Shown here in pieces: positions 17,119 through 24,552 of a stretch of 64,000 nt of DNA (positions within the stretch are counted from its first letter, which is position 1; each line of letters starts with the position of its first letter). The DNA is from Bradyrhizobium algeriense (GTDB taxonomy: Bacteria; Pseudomonadota; Alphaproteobacteria; Rhizobiales; Xanthobacteraceae): positions 62,001 through 126,000 of the forward strand of contig NZ_PYCN01000012.1 of NCBI RefSeq assembly GCF_003062295.1, read 5' to 3'. The position numbers and the translations under genes were made by a program. The notes under the pieces were generated by a model. The model made no database searches and had not been told where the DNA came from. It worked only from the letters and a program-made list of their open reading frames with translations.

Positions 17119-17336
17119 GTCCTGCTCCATCGAAAAACCGTCGGAAGAGGCGGGCATTTCCGCTTCAGTTGACGCATTCCGATGCTGTCGCCGCGGAGGA
17201 GTGCACCGCCAACCCCAGATGTGTGACCTGTAAAACACAACCGCGGGGTAACGTTCAAAGCATTGTGATCATGCGATTGCAGGAGAATCAACGAATCACC
17301 TAGACCGTTAGCGGGGCTGGGAAGCGGAGAGTTAGT

Positions 17337-17435
17337 ATGAGAGTCGCTTCCTTAGAAAGTGTACTGACGGCGGCTACGCTGGTGTTGGCCATCGTTATCG
17401 TGCTGTGGGGAATCAAGATTTTCCACGGTGTATGA
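17337..17435 (+). CDS. Tiny single-pass membrane protein, 32 residues
   Basis: The product reads MRVASLESVLTAATLVLAIV followed by IVLWGIKIFHGV, so residues 9-27 form one clear transmembrane helix with a short basic C-terminal tail. GGAG at 17326-17329 is 7 bases before the ATG, an excellent ribosome site. It is too short for most gene finders. It resembles the small hydrophobic proteins that associate with larger membrane complexes, but no partner is encoded next to it. The function is unknown. Confidence 0.55.
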   Translation: MRVASLESVLTAATLVLAIVIVLWGIKIFHGV

Positions 17436-17644
17436 GCAGGCGTGCTGGCGTCGAACTGGAAACCTCCGGTCAAGAAGAGGTTCGCGACAAAGGCGTCACT
17501 TCCGCGGCGGCGGAGGCCTTTTCATTTTTAGTTGCCGACGCATAGTTCGCCGGAGGCTTGTCCCTTCCGACGCGTATCGAGTTTGGTTTACGGCCTGGCG
17601 CGAATTCCGCACAGGCCGCGAGAGGCATTGGTTGCAAGTCCGGC

Positions 17645-17737
17645 ATGCATTTTGGTTATTATCTAATGATCGCAGCGCTCGTTCTCATGGGGCTGGAAGT
17701 TCTTTACGCGCTTTATCAACTGGCCACGTTTCTTTGA
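17645..17737 (+). CDS. Possible tiny membrane protein, 30 residues
   Basis: The ATG at 17645 opens a frame reading MHFGYYLMIAALVLMGLEVL then YALYQLATFL, nearly all hydrophobic, ending in TGA at 17735-17737. It would be a single membrane helix. The ribosome site is weak, so the case rests on hydrophobic composition and on the nearby 32-residue membrane ORF with the same strand and size. Confidence 0.35.
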   Translation: MHFGYYLMIAALVLMGLEVLYALYQLATFL

Positions 17738-17744
17738 GAGAAAC

Positions 17745-17850
17745 TTTTCGGCTCTGATTGAATCAGAACCCGTCCTAGATTGTTGTTTTGATGCGTTTTC
17801 CTGATGCGGAGCCGGTCCTGGTCCGAGGACATGCTCTGCTCGAAGGCGCC
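17745..17850. repeat. Degenerate dispersed repeat (GATTGAATCAGAACC family)
   Basis: CTCTGATTGAATCAGAACCCGTCCTAGATT followed by GTTGTTTTGATGCGTTTTCCTGATGCGGAGCCGGTCC resembles a short repeat scattered widely in Bradyrhizobium intergenic DNA. It contains the palindrome TCTGATT-G-AATCAGA. The rest of 17738-18045 (308 bp) shows no gene. Confidence 0.4.
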
Positions 17851-18045
17851 ACACATCGCACGCGCAGGCTGCAGCGCCAGCCTCCGCGCGCTTCAAGATT
17901 CGCCGCAATCACGCCGCTTTAGCGCCGGGGTCGCGTCCGCGCGCTTCCAATTTTAGTCGCAAAATTGCCCGCCGACTCACCTCATTCTCCGCGCGCGACA
18001 AAGAGACTGGGGGCTCGTTCCGCATTTTAAAATTGGAGTATCATC

Positions 18046-18291
18046 ATGCGAGTAGACCATCCGCAGCTTAATAAGCGAGACCGACGCGCAGAACCCTCAT
18101 TTTGGGTTGAGGAACCGACCGACGACGCTCTTTCACTGCTTGAGAATGCCCTTCGCGGGGACGAGCCCGCCCTTCGTCACGACGACCAGGCCGACGAAGC
18201 TCATTCGCTGATCGAAGAGAATGCCCGGCTTCGGGAGCTTTTGGCTCAGCTATCGGACGTCATTCGCAAAAACGGCGTTCACCAGCGCTAA
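18046..18291 (+). CDS. Small leucine-zipper-like protein B, 81 residues
   Basis: The protein starts MRVDHPQLNKRDRRAEPSFW, has an acidic middle (ALRGDEPALRHDDQADEA) and ends in a coiled-coil heptad segment, LIEENARLRELLAQLSDVI. It is a paralogue of the protein encoded at 16375-16689 on the other strand. GGAG lies 7 bases before the ATG, and a strong hairpin follows the stop, so it is a complete single-gene transcription unit. Similar small proteins occur in many copies in Bradyrhizobium. The function is unknown. Confidence 0.68.
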   Translation: MRVDHPQLNKRDRRAEPSFWVEEPTDDALSLLENALRGDEPALRHDDQADEAHSLIEENARLRELLAQLSDVIRKNGVHQR

Positions 18292-18308
18292 CGCGCAACG
18301 AATTGATC

Positions 18309-18364
18309 GCGGCCCCGCCCCGGCAAGAGTGGTTCAACCACTGCCGCGGCGGGGCCGCTCCATT
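18309..18364 (+). terminator. Hairpin terminator after zipper-like protein B
   Basis: GCGGCCCCGCC (18309-18319) pairs perfectly with GGCGGGGCCGC (18348-18358), with an inner AGTGGTT-CA-ACCACT hairpin in the loop, and is followed by TCCATTTTCG. The stem directly follows the 18046-18291 gene. Confidence 0.65.
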
Positions 18365-18511
18365 TTCGATGATTGAATTCACGCGAACGCGCCCGCACGG
18401 GACGCGGCGAATAATCGGACGGCACAGGCGCCGCCGGCAAGCTTCGACAAAAAGCGAACCGCCTGCCGCAGCTGACAGTGGCCCGCTTCAAAGCGGTCGT
18501 TCAAAAGAAAC

Positions 18512-18548
18512 GACCCCAGCTTCGGGGGCTGGGGTCCACTGGGGTCGT
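18512..18548. terminator. Alternative hairpins, GACCCCAGC/GCTGGGGTC
   Basis: GACCCCAGC-TTCGGGG-GCTGGGGTC is a perfect 9-bp stem (18512-18536), and the same left arm AACGACCCCAG can instead pair with CTGGGGTCGTT further right (to 18548). The two stems are mutually exclusive. It sits in the 391-bp gap before the end of the ABC operon on the minus strand, so it may terminate that operon. Confidence 0.4.
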
Positions 18549-18682
18549 TCTATGCCGGGGCGCGCCGATCCCCATGCCGACCCGGCATGTGCCCGAGGTA
18601 AATCTGATTCCAGCCGCTGTCTGTAGGGAACCCGACAGTGGCCTCATTCAAAAAAACGGTGGCCTATTTCAGCCAGTACCTG

Positions 18683-19651
18683 TCAGGCCAGATGGCAAGC
18701 CACGAAATGCCCGTCGCTGCCTTGCTTCAGTTCGGGCGCGCTTTCGCGGCAGCGCGGCTCGGCGATCGGGCAGCGGGTGTGGAAATGACAGCCGCGCGGC
18801 GGGTTCATCGGGCTCGGCACATCGCCTTGCAGGCGGATCCGCTTGCGCTTCACCTTCGGGTCCGGCACCGGCACGGCGGAGAGCAGCGCCTGGGTATAGG
18901 GATGCTGCGGATGGCGATAGAGATCGCGCGCGCTCGCCAGCTCGACGATGCGGCCGAGATACATCACCGCGACGCGGTCGGAAATATGCTCCACCACCGA
19001 GAGATCGTGGGCGACGAACAGATAGGTGAGGTTGAGTTCGGCCTGCAGATCTTCCAGCAAGTTGATCACCTGCGCCTGAATCGAGACGTCGAGCGCCGAA
19101 ACCGGCTCGTCGCAGACGATGAACTTCGGCTCCACCGCGAGCGCGCGCGCAATACCGATGCGCTGGCGCTGGCCACCGGAGAATTCGTGCGGGTAGCGCC
19201 GCATGTGCTCGGCCTTCAGCCCCACCTTGACGAGCAGGCTCGCCACGCGGTCGTCCCGTTCGCTTGTCGAGGAGGCGAGCTCGTGGATGGTGAAGGCTTC
19301 GCCGAGGATCGCAGCGACGGTCATGCGCGGATTGAGCGAGGCAAACGGGTCCTGGAACACGATCTGCATGTTGCGCCGCATGGCGCGCAGGTCGCCGCCG
19401 GAAAGGCCGCGCACGTCGCGTCCGTCAAAGACGATCTCGCCTTCGCTGGGCTCAACGAGGCGCAGCACGCAGCGCGCCGTGGTGGATTTTCCGCAGCCGG
19501 ACTCGCCGACCAGTCCGAGCGTTTCGCCGCGATTGACCGCAAACGACACGCCGTCCACCGCGTGAACGCGTCCGACCTCGCGCGAAAGGAGTCCGCCCTT
19601 GACGGAAAAATGCTTCTTCAGGTCGGTGACTTGCAGCAGGGGTTCGCTCAT
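18683..19651 (-). CDS. Dipeptide/oligopeptide ABC transporter ATPase (OppF/DppF type)
   Basis: The 322-residue ATPase has Walker A GESGCGKSTT, Q-loop IVFQDPFASLNP, the signature FSGGQRQR and Walker B FIVCDEPVSALD, then the C-terminal oligopeptide-transporter extension with CHFHTRCP cysteines. It is the second ATPase of a peptide-type importer and is coupled by ATGA to the OppD-type gene. Context (M20 hydrolase upstream) suggests uptake of N-acylated amino acids or small peptides. Confidence 0.93.
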   Translation of the reverse strand: MSEPLLQVTDLKKHFSVKGGLLSREVGRVHAVDGVSFAVNRGETLGLVGESGCGKSTTARCVLRLVEPSEGEIVFDGRDVRGLSGGDLRAMRRNMQIVFQDPFASLNPRMTVAAILGEAFTIHELASSTSERDDRVASLLVKVGLKAEHMRRYPHEFSGGQRQRIGIARALAVEPKFIVCDEPVSALDVSIQAQVINLLEDLQAELNLTYLFVAHDLSVVEHISDRVAVMYLGRIVELASARDLYRHPQHPYTQALLSAVPVPDPKVKRKRIRLQGDVPSPMNPPRGCHFHTRCPIAEPRCRESAPELKQGSDGHFVACHLA

Positions 19652-20640
19652 GAGCTTGCTCCCTGCGTCTGTTCGAGGTGGCAGGCCATGCGATGGCCCG
19701 GTGCGACCTCGCGCAGAACCGGTTCCGTTTCGGAGCAAGGACCGAAGGCGTAGCGGCAGCGCGGCGCAAAGCGGCAGCCGGGGGCGGGATTGATCAGCAT
19801 CGGCACGGTGCCGCCGATCGCTTCCAGCCGGGTCTTGTGCGCGCTGTCGAGATCGATGCGCGGGATCGAGCGGATCAGGCCCTGCGTGTACGGATGGCGC
19901 GGGCTTGCGAACAGGCTGTCGACATCGGCCTCTTCTACCACCTTGCCGGCATACATGACGACGACGCGCTGCGCGGTCTCCGCCACGACGCCCATCGCAT
20001 GGGTGATCAGCATGACCGCCATGCCGAAGCGTTCCTTCATGTCCTGCAACAAATCGAGGATCTGCGCCTGGATGGTGACGTCGAGCGCGGTGGTCGGCTC
20101 GTCGGCGATGACGAGTTTTGGCTTGCAGGCCAGCGCCATCGCGATCATGACGCGCTGGCGCATGCCGCCCGAGAACTGGTGCGGATAATCATGCACGCGG
20201 CCTTCCGCATTGGGAATCTGCACCAGCTTCAGCATCTCTATCGTGCGGGCCAGCGCCTCCTTTTTCGAGAGGCCCTCATGGCGGCGCAGGCTTTCGGCGA
20301 TCTGCTCGCCGATCGACAGCACCGGGTTGAGCGAGGTCATCGGCTCCTGGAAGATGAAGCCGATCTGCTTGGCGCGGATGTCGTCAAGTTCGTGGCTTGT
20401 GAGCGGCACGAGATCGCGGCCCTCGAACAGGATCTGGCCTTCGACGATGCGGCCCGGCGGCATCGCGATCAGCTTCAGGATCGACATCGCCGTGACGGTC
20501 TTGCCGCAGCCGGACTCGCCGACCACGCAGAGCGTCTCGCCCTTGTTCAGCGCGATGTCGACGCCGTCGACCGCCTGCAGCATGCCGTCGTCGGTGGAGA
20601 AATGGGTTTTGAGGCCCTTGATCTCGAGCAGTGGCGCCAT
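19648..20640 (-). CDS. Dipeptide/oligopeptide ABC transporter ATPase (OppD/DppD type)
   Basis: The 330-residue ATPase has Walker A GESGCGKTVT, Q-loop FIFQEPMTSLNP, the signature FSGGMRQR, Walker B LVIADEPTTALD, H-loop LITHAMGVV, and the C-terminal extension with CRFAPRCRYA cysteines. It is the fourth gene of the operon. Its ATG shares one base with the stop of the permease gene, and its stop overlaps the OppF-type start. It energises import by the two permeases encoded upstream. Confidence 0.93.
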   Translation of the reverse strand: MAPLLEIKGLKTHFSTDDGMLQAVDGVDIALNKGETLCVVGESGCGKTVTAMSILKLIAMPPGRIVEGQILFEGRDLVPLTSHELDDIRAKQIGFIFQEPMTSLNPVLSIGEQIAESLRRHEGLSKKEALARTIEMLKLVQIPNAEGRVHDYPHQFSGGMRQRVMIAMALACKPKLVIADEPTTALDVTIQAQILDLLQDMKERFGMAVMLITHAMGVVAETAQRVVVMYAGKVVEEADVDSLFASPRHPYTQGLIRSIPRIDLDSAHKTRLEAIGGTVPMLINPAPGCRFAPRCRYAFGPCSETEPVLREVAPGHRMACHLEQTQGASS

Positions 20641-21569
20641 CAGATCACCCGCCTTGCATCGAGCGCGTCGCGCATGCCGTCGCCGATGAAGTTGATGGCA
20701 ACGACCGCGACGAAGATGGCGCCGCCCGGAAACAGCGCCCAGTGGGCGGCGATGTCGAGAAAGTCCTTGGCGTCGAACAGCAACCGGCCCCAGGTCGGAA
20801 CGTCGGGCGGGAAGCCGAGGCCGAGAAACGACAAGGTCGATTCCGCGATGATGGCGGCGGCGACGTCGATGGTGCCGGCAATGATCACCGGTCCGAGCGC
20901 GTTGGGCAGGATGTGACGCACCACCTGCCGCAGCGGACTGGCGCCGAGCGCGCGGGCGGCTTCGACAAAATCCTTTTCGCGCAGCGAGAGGAATTGCGCG
21001 CGCACCAGGCGGGCGACCGGCATCCAGCGCAGCCCGCCGATGACAAGCACGATCAGGATGAAGATACCGCCTTCGGGGCCGAACACGGCCTTCAATCCGT
21101 CGCGGAACAGGTAGATCAGGAGCAGCAGCAGCGGCAGTTGCGGCAGCGAGAGGAAGAGGTCGGTCAGCCACATCAGGGCATGCCCCAGCGCGCCGCGGGA
21201 CATGCCGGCGAGCGCACCGATCACCGTGCCGACGATGACGGCGACCGCCATCGCGGCCAGCCCGACCGCGAGCGAGATGCGTCCGCCGTAGATCATGCGC
21301 GCCAGAATGTCCTGTCCGAGATCGTCGGTGCCGAAGGGATGGGCGAGCGAGGGGCCTTCAAGGCGGGCGTTGAAATCGATGTCGTTGATGCTGACGCGCC
21401 AGACGAACGGGCCGAACGCCACCGCCAGAATCAGGACGATCAGCAGGACCGCGCTGACCACGGCGAGCTTGTGGCGGCGATAGCGCCGCCAGGTCTCGCG
21501 CCAGGGCGACCAGGCCGGCCGCCGCTCAACGGAGGGAGATGCGAGGGTCAAGCCAGCCATAAAGGACAT
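20640..21569 (-). CDS. ABC transporter permease (OppC/DppC type)
   Basis: This 309-residue inner-membrane permease has the OppC N-terminal helix (KLAVVSAVLLIVLILAVAF), HPFGTDDLGQDILARMIYGG, and the EAA loop (EAARALGASPLRQVVRHILPNA) that docks on the ATPases. About six membrane spans are visible. The assigned start (21569, or 21560 three codons in) lies inside the upstream permease gene, a 35-44-base overlap that is longer than usual for such operons. Confidence 0.92.
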   Translation of the reverse strand: MSFMAGLTLASPSVERRPAWSPWRETWRRYRRHKLAVVSAVLLIVLILAVAFGPFVWRVSINDIDFNARLEGPSLAHPFGTDDLGQDILARMIYGGRISLAVGLAAMAVAVIVGTVIGALAGMSRGALGHALMWLTDLFLSLPQLPLLLLLIYLFRDGLKAVFGPEGGIFILIVLVIGGLRWMPVARLVRAQFLSLREKDFVEAARALGASPLRQVVRHILPNALGPVIIAGTIDVAAAIIAESTLSFLGLGFPPDVPTWGRLLFDAKDFLDIAAHWALFPGGAIFVAVVAINFIGDGMRDALDARRVI

Positions 21570-22485
21570 CCGCGATCAGGTTGAAGAGCACGACGAGACA
21601 GGCGAAGACGAACGTCACGGCCATCACGACCGGCGTGTCGTTGGAGAGAATGGAGGAGATCAGGAGCGAGCCGATACCCGGAATGCGAAAAATCTGCTCG
21701 GTGACGATGGCGCCGCCGAACACGGCGGGCATCTGCAGCGCGACCAGCGTGACGACCGGGATCATGGCGTTGCGCATCGCGTGCTTGACGATCACCCGGG
21801 CCTGCCCGAGGCCCTTGGCGCGGGCGGTGGTGACGTAGTCGAGGCGGATCACGTCCAGCATGGCCGAGCGCACGAAGCGCGTCATGGAGGCGGCCTGAAA
21901 CAGGGCGAGCACCATCACCGGCATGATAGCCTGCCGGACCTGTTCAATCACCCAGCGGAACCCGGTCGCCTTGATGTCGGTGGTGTAGACGAAAGGCAGC
22001 CAGTCCAGCGTGATTGAAAAGAGCAGGATGAACAAAAGACCGGTGAAGAAGGTCGGCAGCGAAAAGCCGATAAAGGCGAGCGTGTTCGCGATCTGGTCGA
22101 AGATCGAATAGGGCCGCGTCGCGGCATAGACCCCGACCGGGATCGCAATCGCGAGCGCGAGCAGTTGCGCCGAGCCGATCACGTAGAGCGTCGTCGGCAG
22201 GCGCTGCAGGATCAGCGTGTCGACGTTCATCCGGCTGACAAAGGAAAAGCCCCAGTCGCCCTGCAGCATGGCGGTGATCCAGTGCAGGTAGCGGAGGTAG
22301 ATCGGATCGTCGAGGCCGAACTTGGTCCGAAGCGCCGCCGCGACTTCGGGCGGCACGTTGGGATTGGTCGCGAGCTCACTGAAGGGATCGCCCGGCGCCA
22401 GCGCCAGCACGATGAACAGCACGAGCGAAATGCCGAGCAGGCTCGGCACCGCGATCAGGAGACGACGCAGGATGTACTGACGCAT
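21526..22485 (-). CDS. ABC transporter permease (OppB/DppB type)
   Basis: The 319-residue permease starts MRQYILRRLLIAVPSLLGIS, the canonical DppB/OppB first helix, continues with LAPGDPF, and has the EAA-like loop (ARAKGLGQARVIVKHAMRNA). The C-terminus ends ADVLYGWLDPRISLR, standard for the family. It follows the binding-protein gene by 27 bases and heterodimerises with the OppC-type permease to form the translocation path. Confidence 0.94.
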   Translation of the reverse strand: MRQYILRRLLIAVPSLLGISLVLFIVLALAPGDPFSELATNPNVPPEVAAALRTKFGLDDPIYLRYLHWITAMLQGDWGFSFVSRMNVDTLILQRLPTTLYVIGSAQLLALAIAIPVGVYAATRPYSIFDQIANTLAFIGFSLPTFFTGLLFILLFSITLDWLPFVYTTDIKATGFRWVIEQVRQAIMPVMVLALFQAASMTRFVRSAMLDVIRLDYVTTARAKGLGQARVIVKHAMRNAMIPVVTLVALQMPAVFGGAIVTEQIFRIPGIGSLLISSILSNDTPVVMAVTFVFACLVVLFNLIADVLYGWLDPRISLR

Positions 22486-22512
22486 GAGAAACGATCCGCC
22501 TAACGCCGGCTA

Positions 22513-24303
22513 TCAGGTCTCTCGATACCAGTCCTGGATATTGTCGGTGTCGTTGGTCCAGCCGCTGAGCACCGGGCGCAGCGAGTTGGTTGCGGCGCCG
22601 ACCTTCAGGCGGTGCATCACCGGGATGACCACCGTGTCTTGCCACATGATGTCGTTGGCCTTGATGTAGAACGCGGCCCGCTTGACCGGATCGACTTCAG
22701 CCTCGGCCGCGTCGATCGCAGCGTCAAACTCCGTGTTGACCCAGCGCGGGAAATTCCTGCCCTGCCACTTGTTTTCCTTGGTGGCCACGAAGCGCGAATG
22801 AAAGCGCCGCATATGCTGGGCCGGATCCGGCTGGGTCATCGGAATCTGGAACATTTCGATGTCGGCATAGAATTTGGAATAGGTGTCCGGGTTGGCGACA
22901 TCCGAAGAGAAAAAGACCGAGGCCACGACCGATTTCAATTCGACGTCGATGCCGGCCTTCTGGCAGGCCTGCTTGACGATGGCCTGGGTCTTCTGGCGCG
23001 GGCCGTTGATCGCGGTCTGGTACAGCAGCTTCAGCTTCTTGCCGTCCTTCTCGCGGATGCCGTCCGCGCCGACTTTCCATCCGGCCTCTTCCAGCAGCTG
23101 GGTCGCCTTCTCGATGCTGAATTCCCATTTCGTGTTCTTGGAGACGAACTGTTCGGGACCGTTGAGGAAGCTGGCCGTGGTGCGCCCGGCGCGACCGTAG
23201 ATGTGCTTTTGAATGGCATCGCGGTCGACGAGGAGCGCCAGCGCCTTGCGAACGGCCGGATTGGAGAGCAGGGGATGCTTGGTCTTCATCGACGAACGTT
23301 CGCCGTCGACCTCGGTGTTGGGATCGGTGAAGTTCAGCGCAATGAACTCGATATCGCCGCCGGTCGAGTAGACAGTCTTGCCCTTGCCGCCCTTCTCCAG
23401 ACGCAGCAGGACATCGTCTTCCACCTGCATGTTCCAGGCATAGTCATATTCGCCGGTCTGAATCACCGCACGCGCCGCCGAGACGGCATCTCCGCCGCCC
23501 TTGATCTCGATCGTATCGAAGTAGGGGCGGTTCGGCATGTGGTAGTCAGGATTGATTTCCCCGCGCACGACGTCGCCCGGCTTGAACTCGACGAACTTGT
23601 AAGGACCGGTGCCGACGGGCTTGAGATTGTTCGGAGCCTCGCGGGATTTGGCGCCTTTGTAATCTGCAAACAGATGCTTGGGCAGGATGCAGCCGACCAC
23701 CGCGACAAAGGCATCGGCCCAGAACGGGGTGGGGTTCTTGAACAGGATGCGGACGGTGAGATCATCAACCTTTTCGACGGTGATGTCCTGGTAAACGCCG
23801 ATGGTCAGCGCTGAGGTGGCGGGATCGCGGGCGTATTCCCAGTTGAACACGACGTCATCGGCGGTGAACGGCTTGCCGTCATGCCATTTGACGCCTGGCT
23901 TGAGCTTCCAGGTCACCGACTTGCCGTCGGCAGCGAGGCCGCCGTTCTGAATCGACGGAATTTCCGCCGCCAGAATTGGGTTGAGGTTGCCGGCGGAATC
24001 CCAGCTCGCCAGCGGCTCATAGAACAGGCGCGAGCCGTCCTGGTCCTTGGTGCCGGTGGCAAAATGCGGATTGAGCAGGGTCGGTCCCTGCCACCACAGC
24101 AGTTTAAGCGGGCCGCCGCCGCCGCGCTTGGTCGGCTTGTAGGTCGCGGGACTCTGCGCCATCGCCACACCGCCGATGGCCAGTATCTGCGTCGCCATGG
24201 GTGCGGTGAGACCGAAAGCAAGCATCCGCTGAACGAAGCTGCGGCGGTCCATGCGCCCGTCCTTTACTTCGTCGATCATGGTTCGCAGTTCGTTGTCCAG
24301 CAT
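22513..24303 (-). CDS. ABC transporter substrate-binding protein, peptide type (SBP_bac_5)
   Basis: The 596-residue protein has a twin-arginine-type leader (MDRRSFVQRMLAFGLTAPMA...GVAMA) after an 18-residue N-terminal extension. It then shows the family-5 binding-protein pattern: ADGKSVTWKLKPGVKWHDGKPFTADDV and PVGTGPYKF. It is periplasmic and would deliver peptides, opines or N-acyl amino acids to the permeases. The ATG at 24303 has GGGGA about 5 bases upstream. It is the first gene of the five-gene importer unit; the M20 gene lies 249 bases upstream on the same strand. Confidence 0.92.
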   Translation of the reverse strand: MLDNELRTMIDEVKDGRMDRRSFVQRMLAFGLTAPMATQILAIGGVAMAQSPATYKPTKRGGGGPLKLLWWQGPTLLNPHFATGTKDQDGSRLFYEPLASWDSAGNLNPILAAEIPSIQNGGLAADGKSVTWKLKPGVKWHDGKPFTADDVVFNWEYARDPATSALTIGVYQDITVEKVDDLTVRILFKNPTPFWADAFVAVVGCILPKHLFADYKGAKSREAPNNLKPVGTGPYKFVEFKPGDVVRGEINPDYHMPNRPYFDTIEIKGGGDAVSAARAVIQTGEYDYAWNMQVEDDVLLRLEKGGKGKTVYSTGGDIEFIALNFTDPNTEVDGERSSMKTKHPLLSNPAVRKALALLVDRDAIQKHIYGRAGRTTASFLNGPEQFVSKNTKWEFSIEKATQLLEEAGWKVGADGIREKDGKKLKLLYQTAINGPRQKTQAIVKQACQKAGIDVELKSVVASVFFSSDVANPDTYSKFYADIEMFQIPMTQPDPAQHMRRFHSRFVATKENKWQGRNFPRWVNTEFDAAIDAAEAEVDPVKRAAFYIKANDIMWQDTVVIPVMHRLKVGAATNSLRPVLSGWTNDTDNIQDWYRET

Positions 24304-24552
24304 CGTTGTCCCCGTCTGGTTTTGGCATTGCGCAGTGCGCCGCCGGGCGGCAGCGTTAAGTGTCCCCGGGTAAGATGGCACATCAAATGGCCCTGAGGTC
24401 AACGGCTGGCTGTCGACAATCGGCAGGTTGGAAGGGGCGTGTGATTTTTGCTTGGGCAGAAACGCGCTGCGCCGCACACAGCTTCAGCAATCCGGCGCCA
24501 AAGCGCGCTGAATCGCGCTCTGCACTGCAAAAAATTTGTTCACCGGACCCGG

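Noticed and set aside
11736..18660. Direct repeat of the tRNA-Pro 3' end as an attachment site
   Set aside because: I looked for a second copy of GGTTCGAATCCTGCCACTCC and found none by eye; it could lie outside the window.
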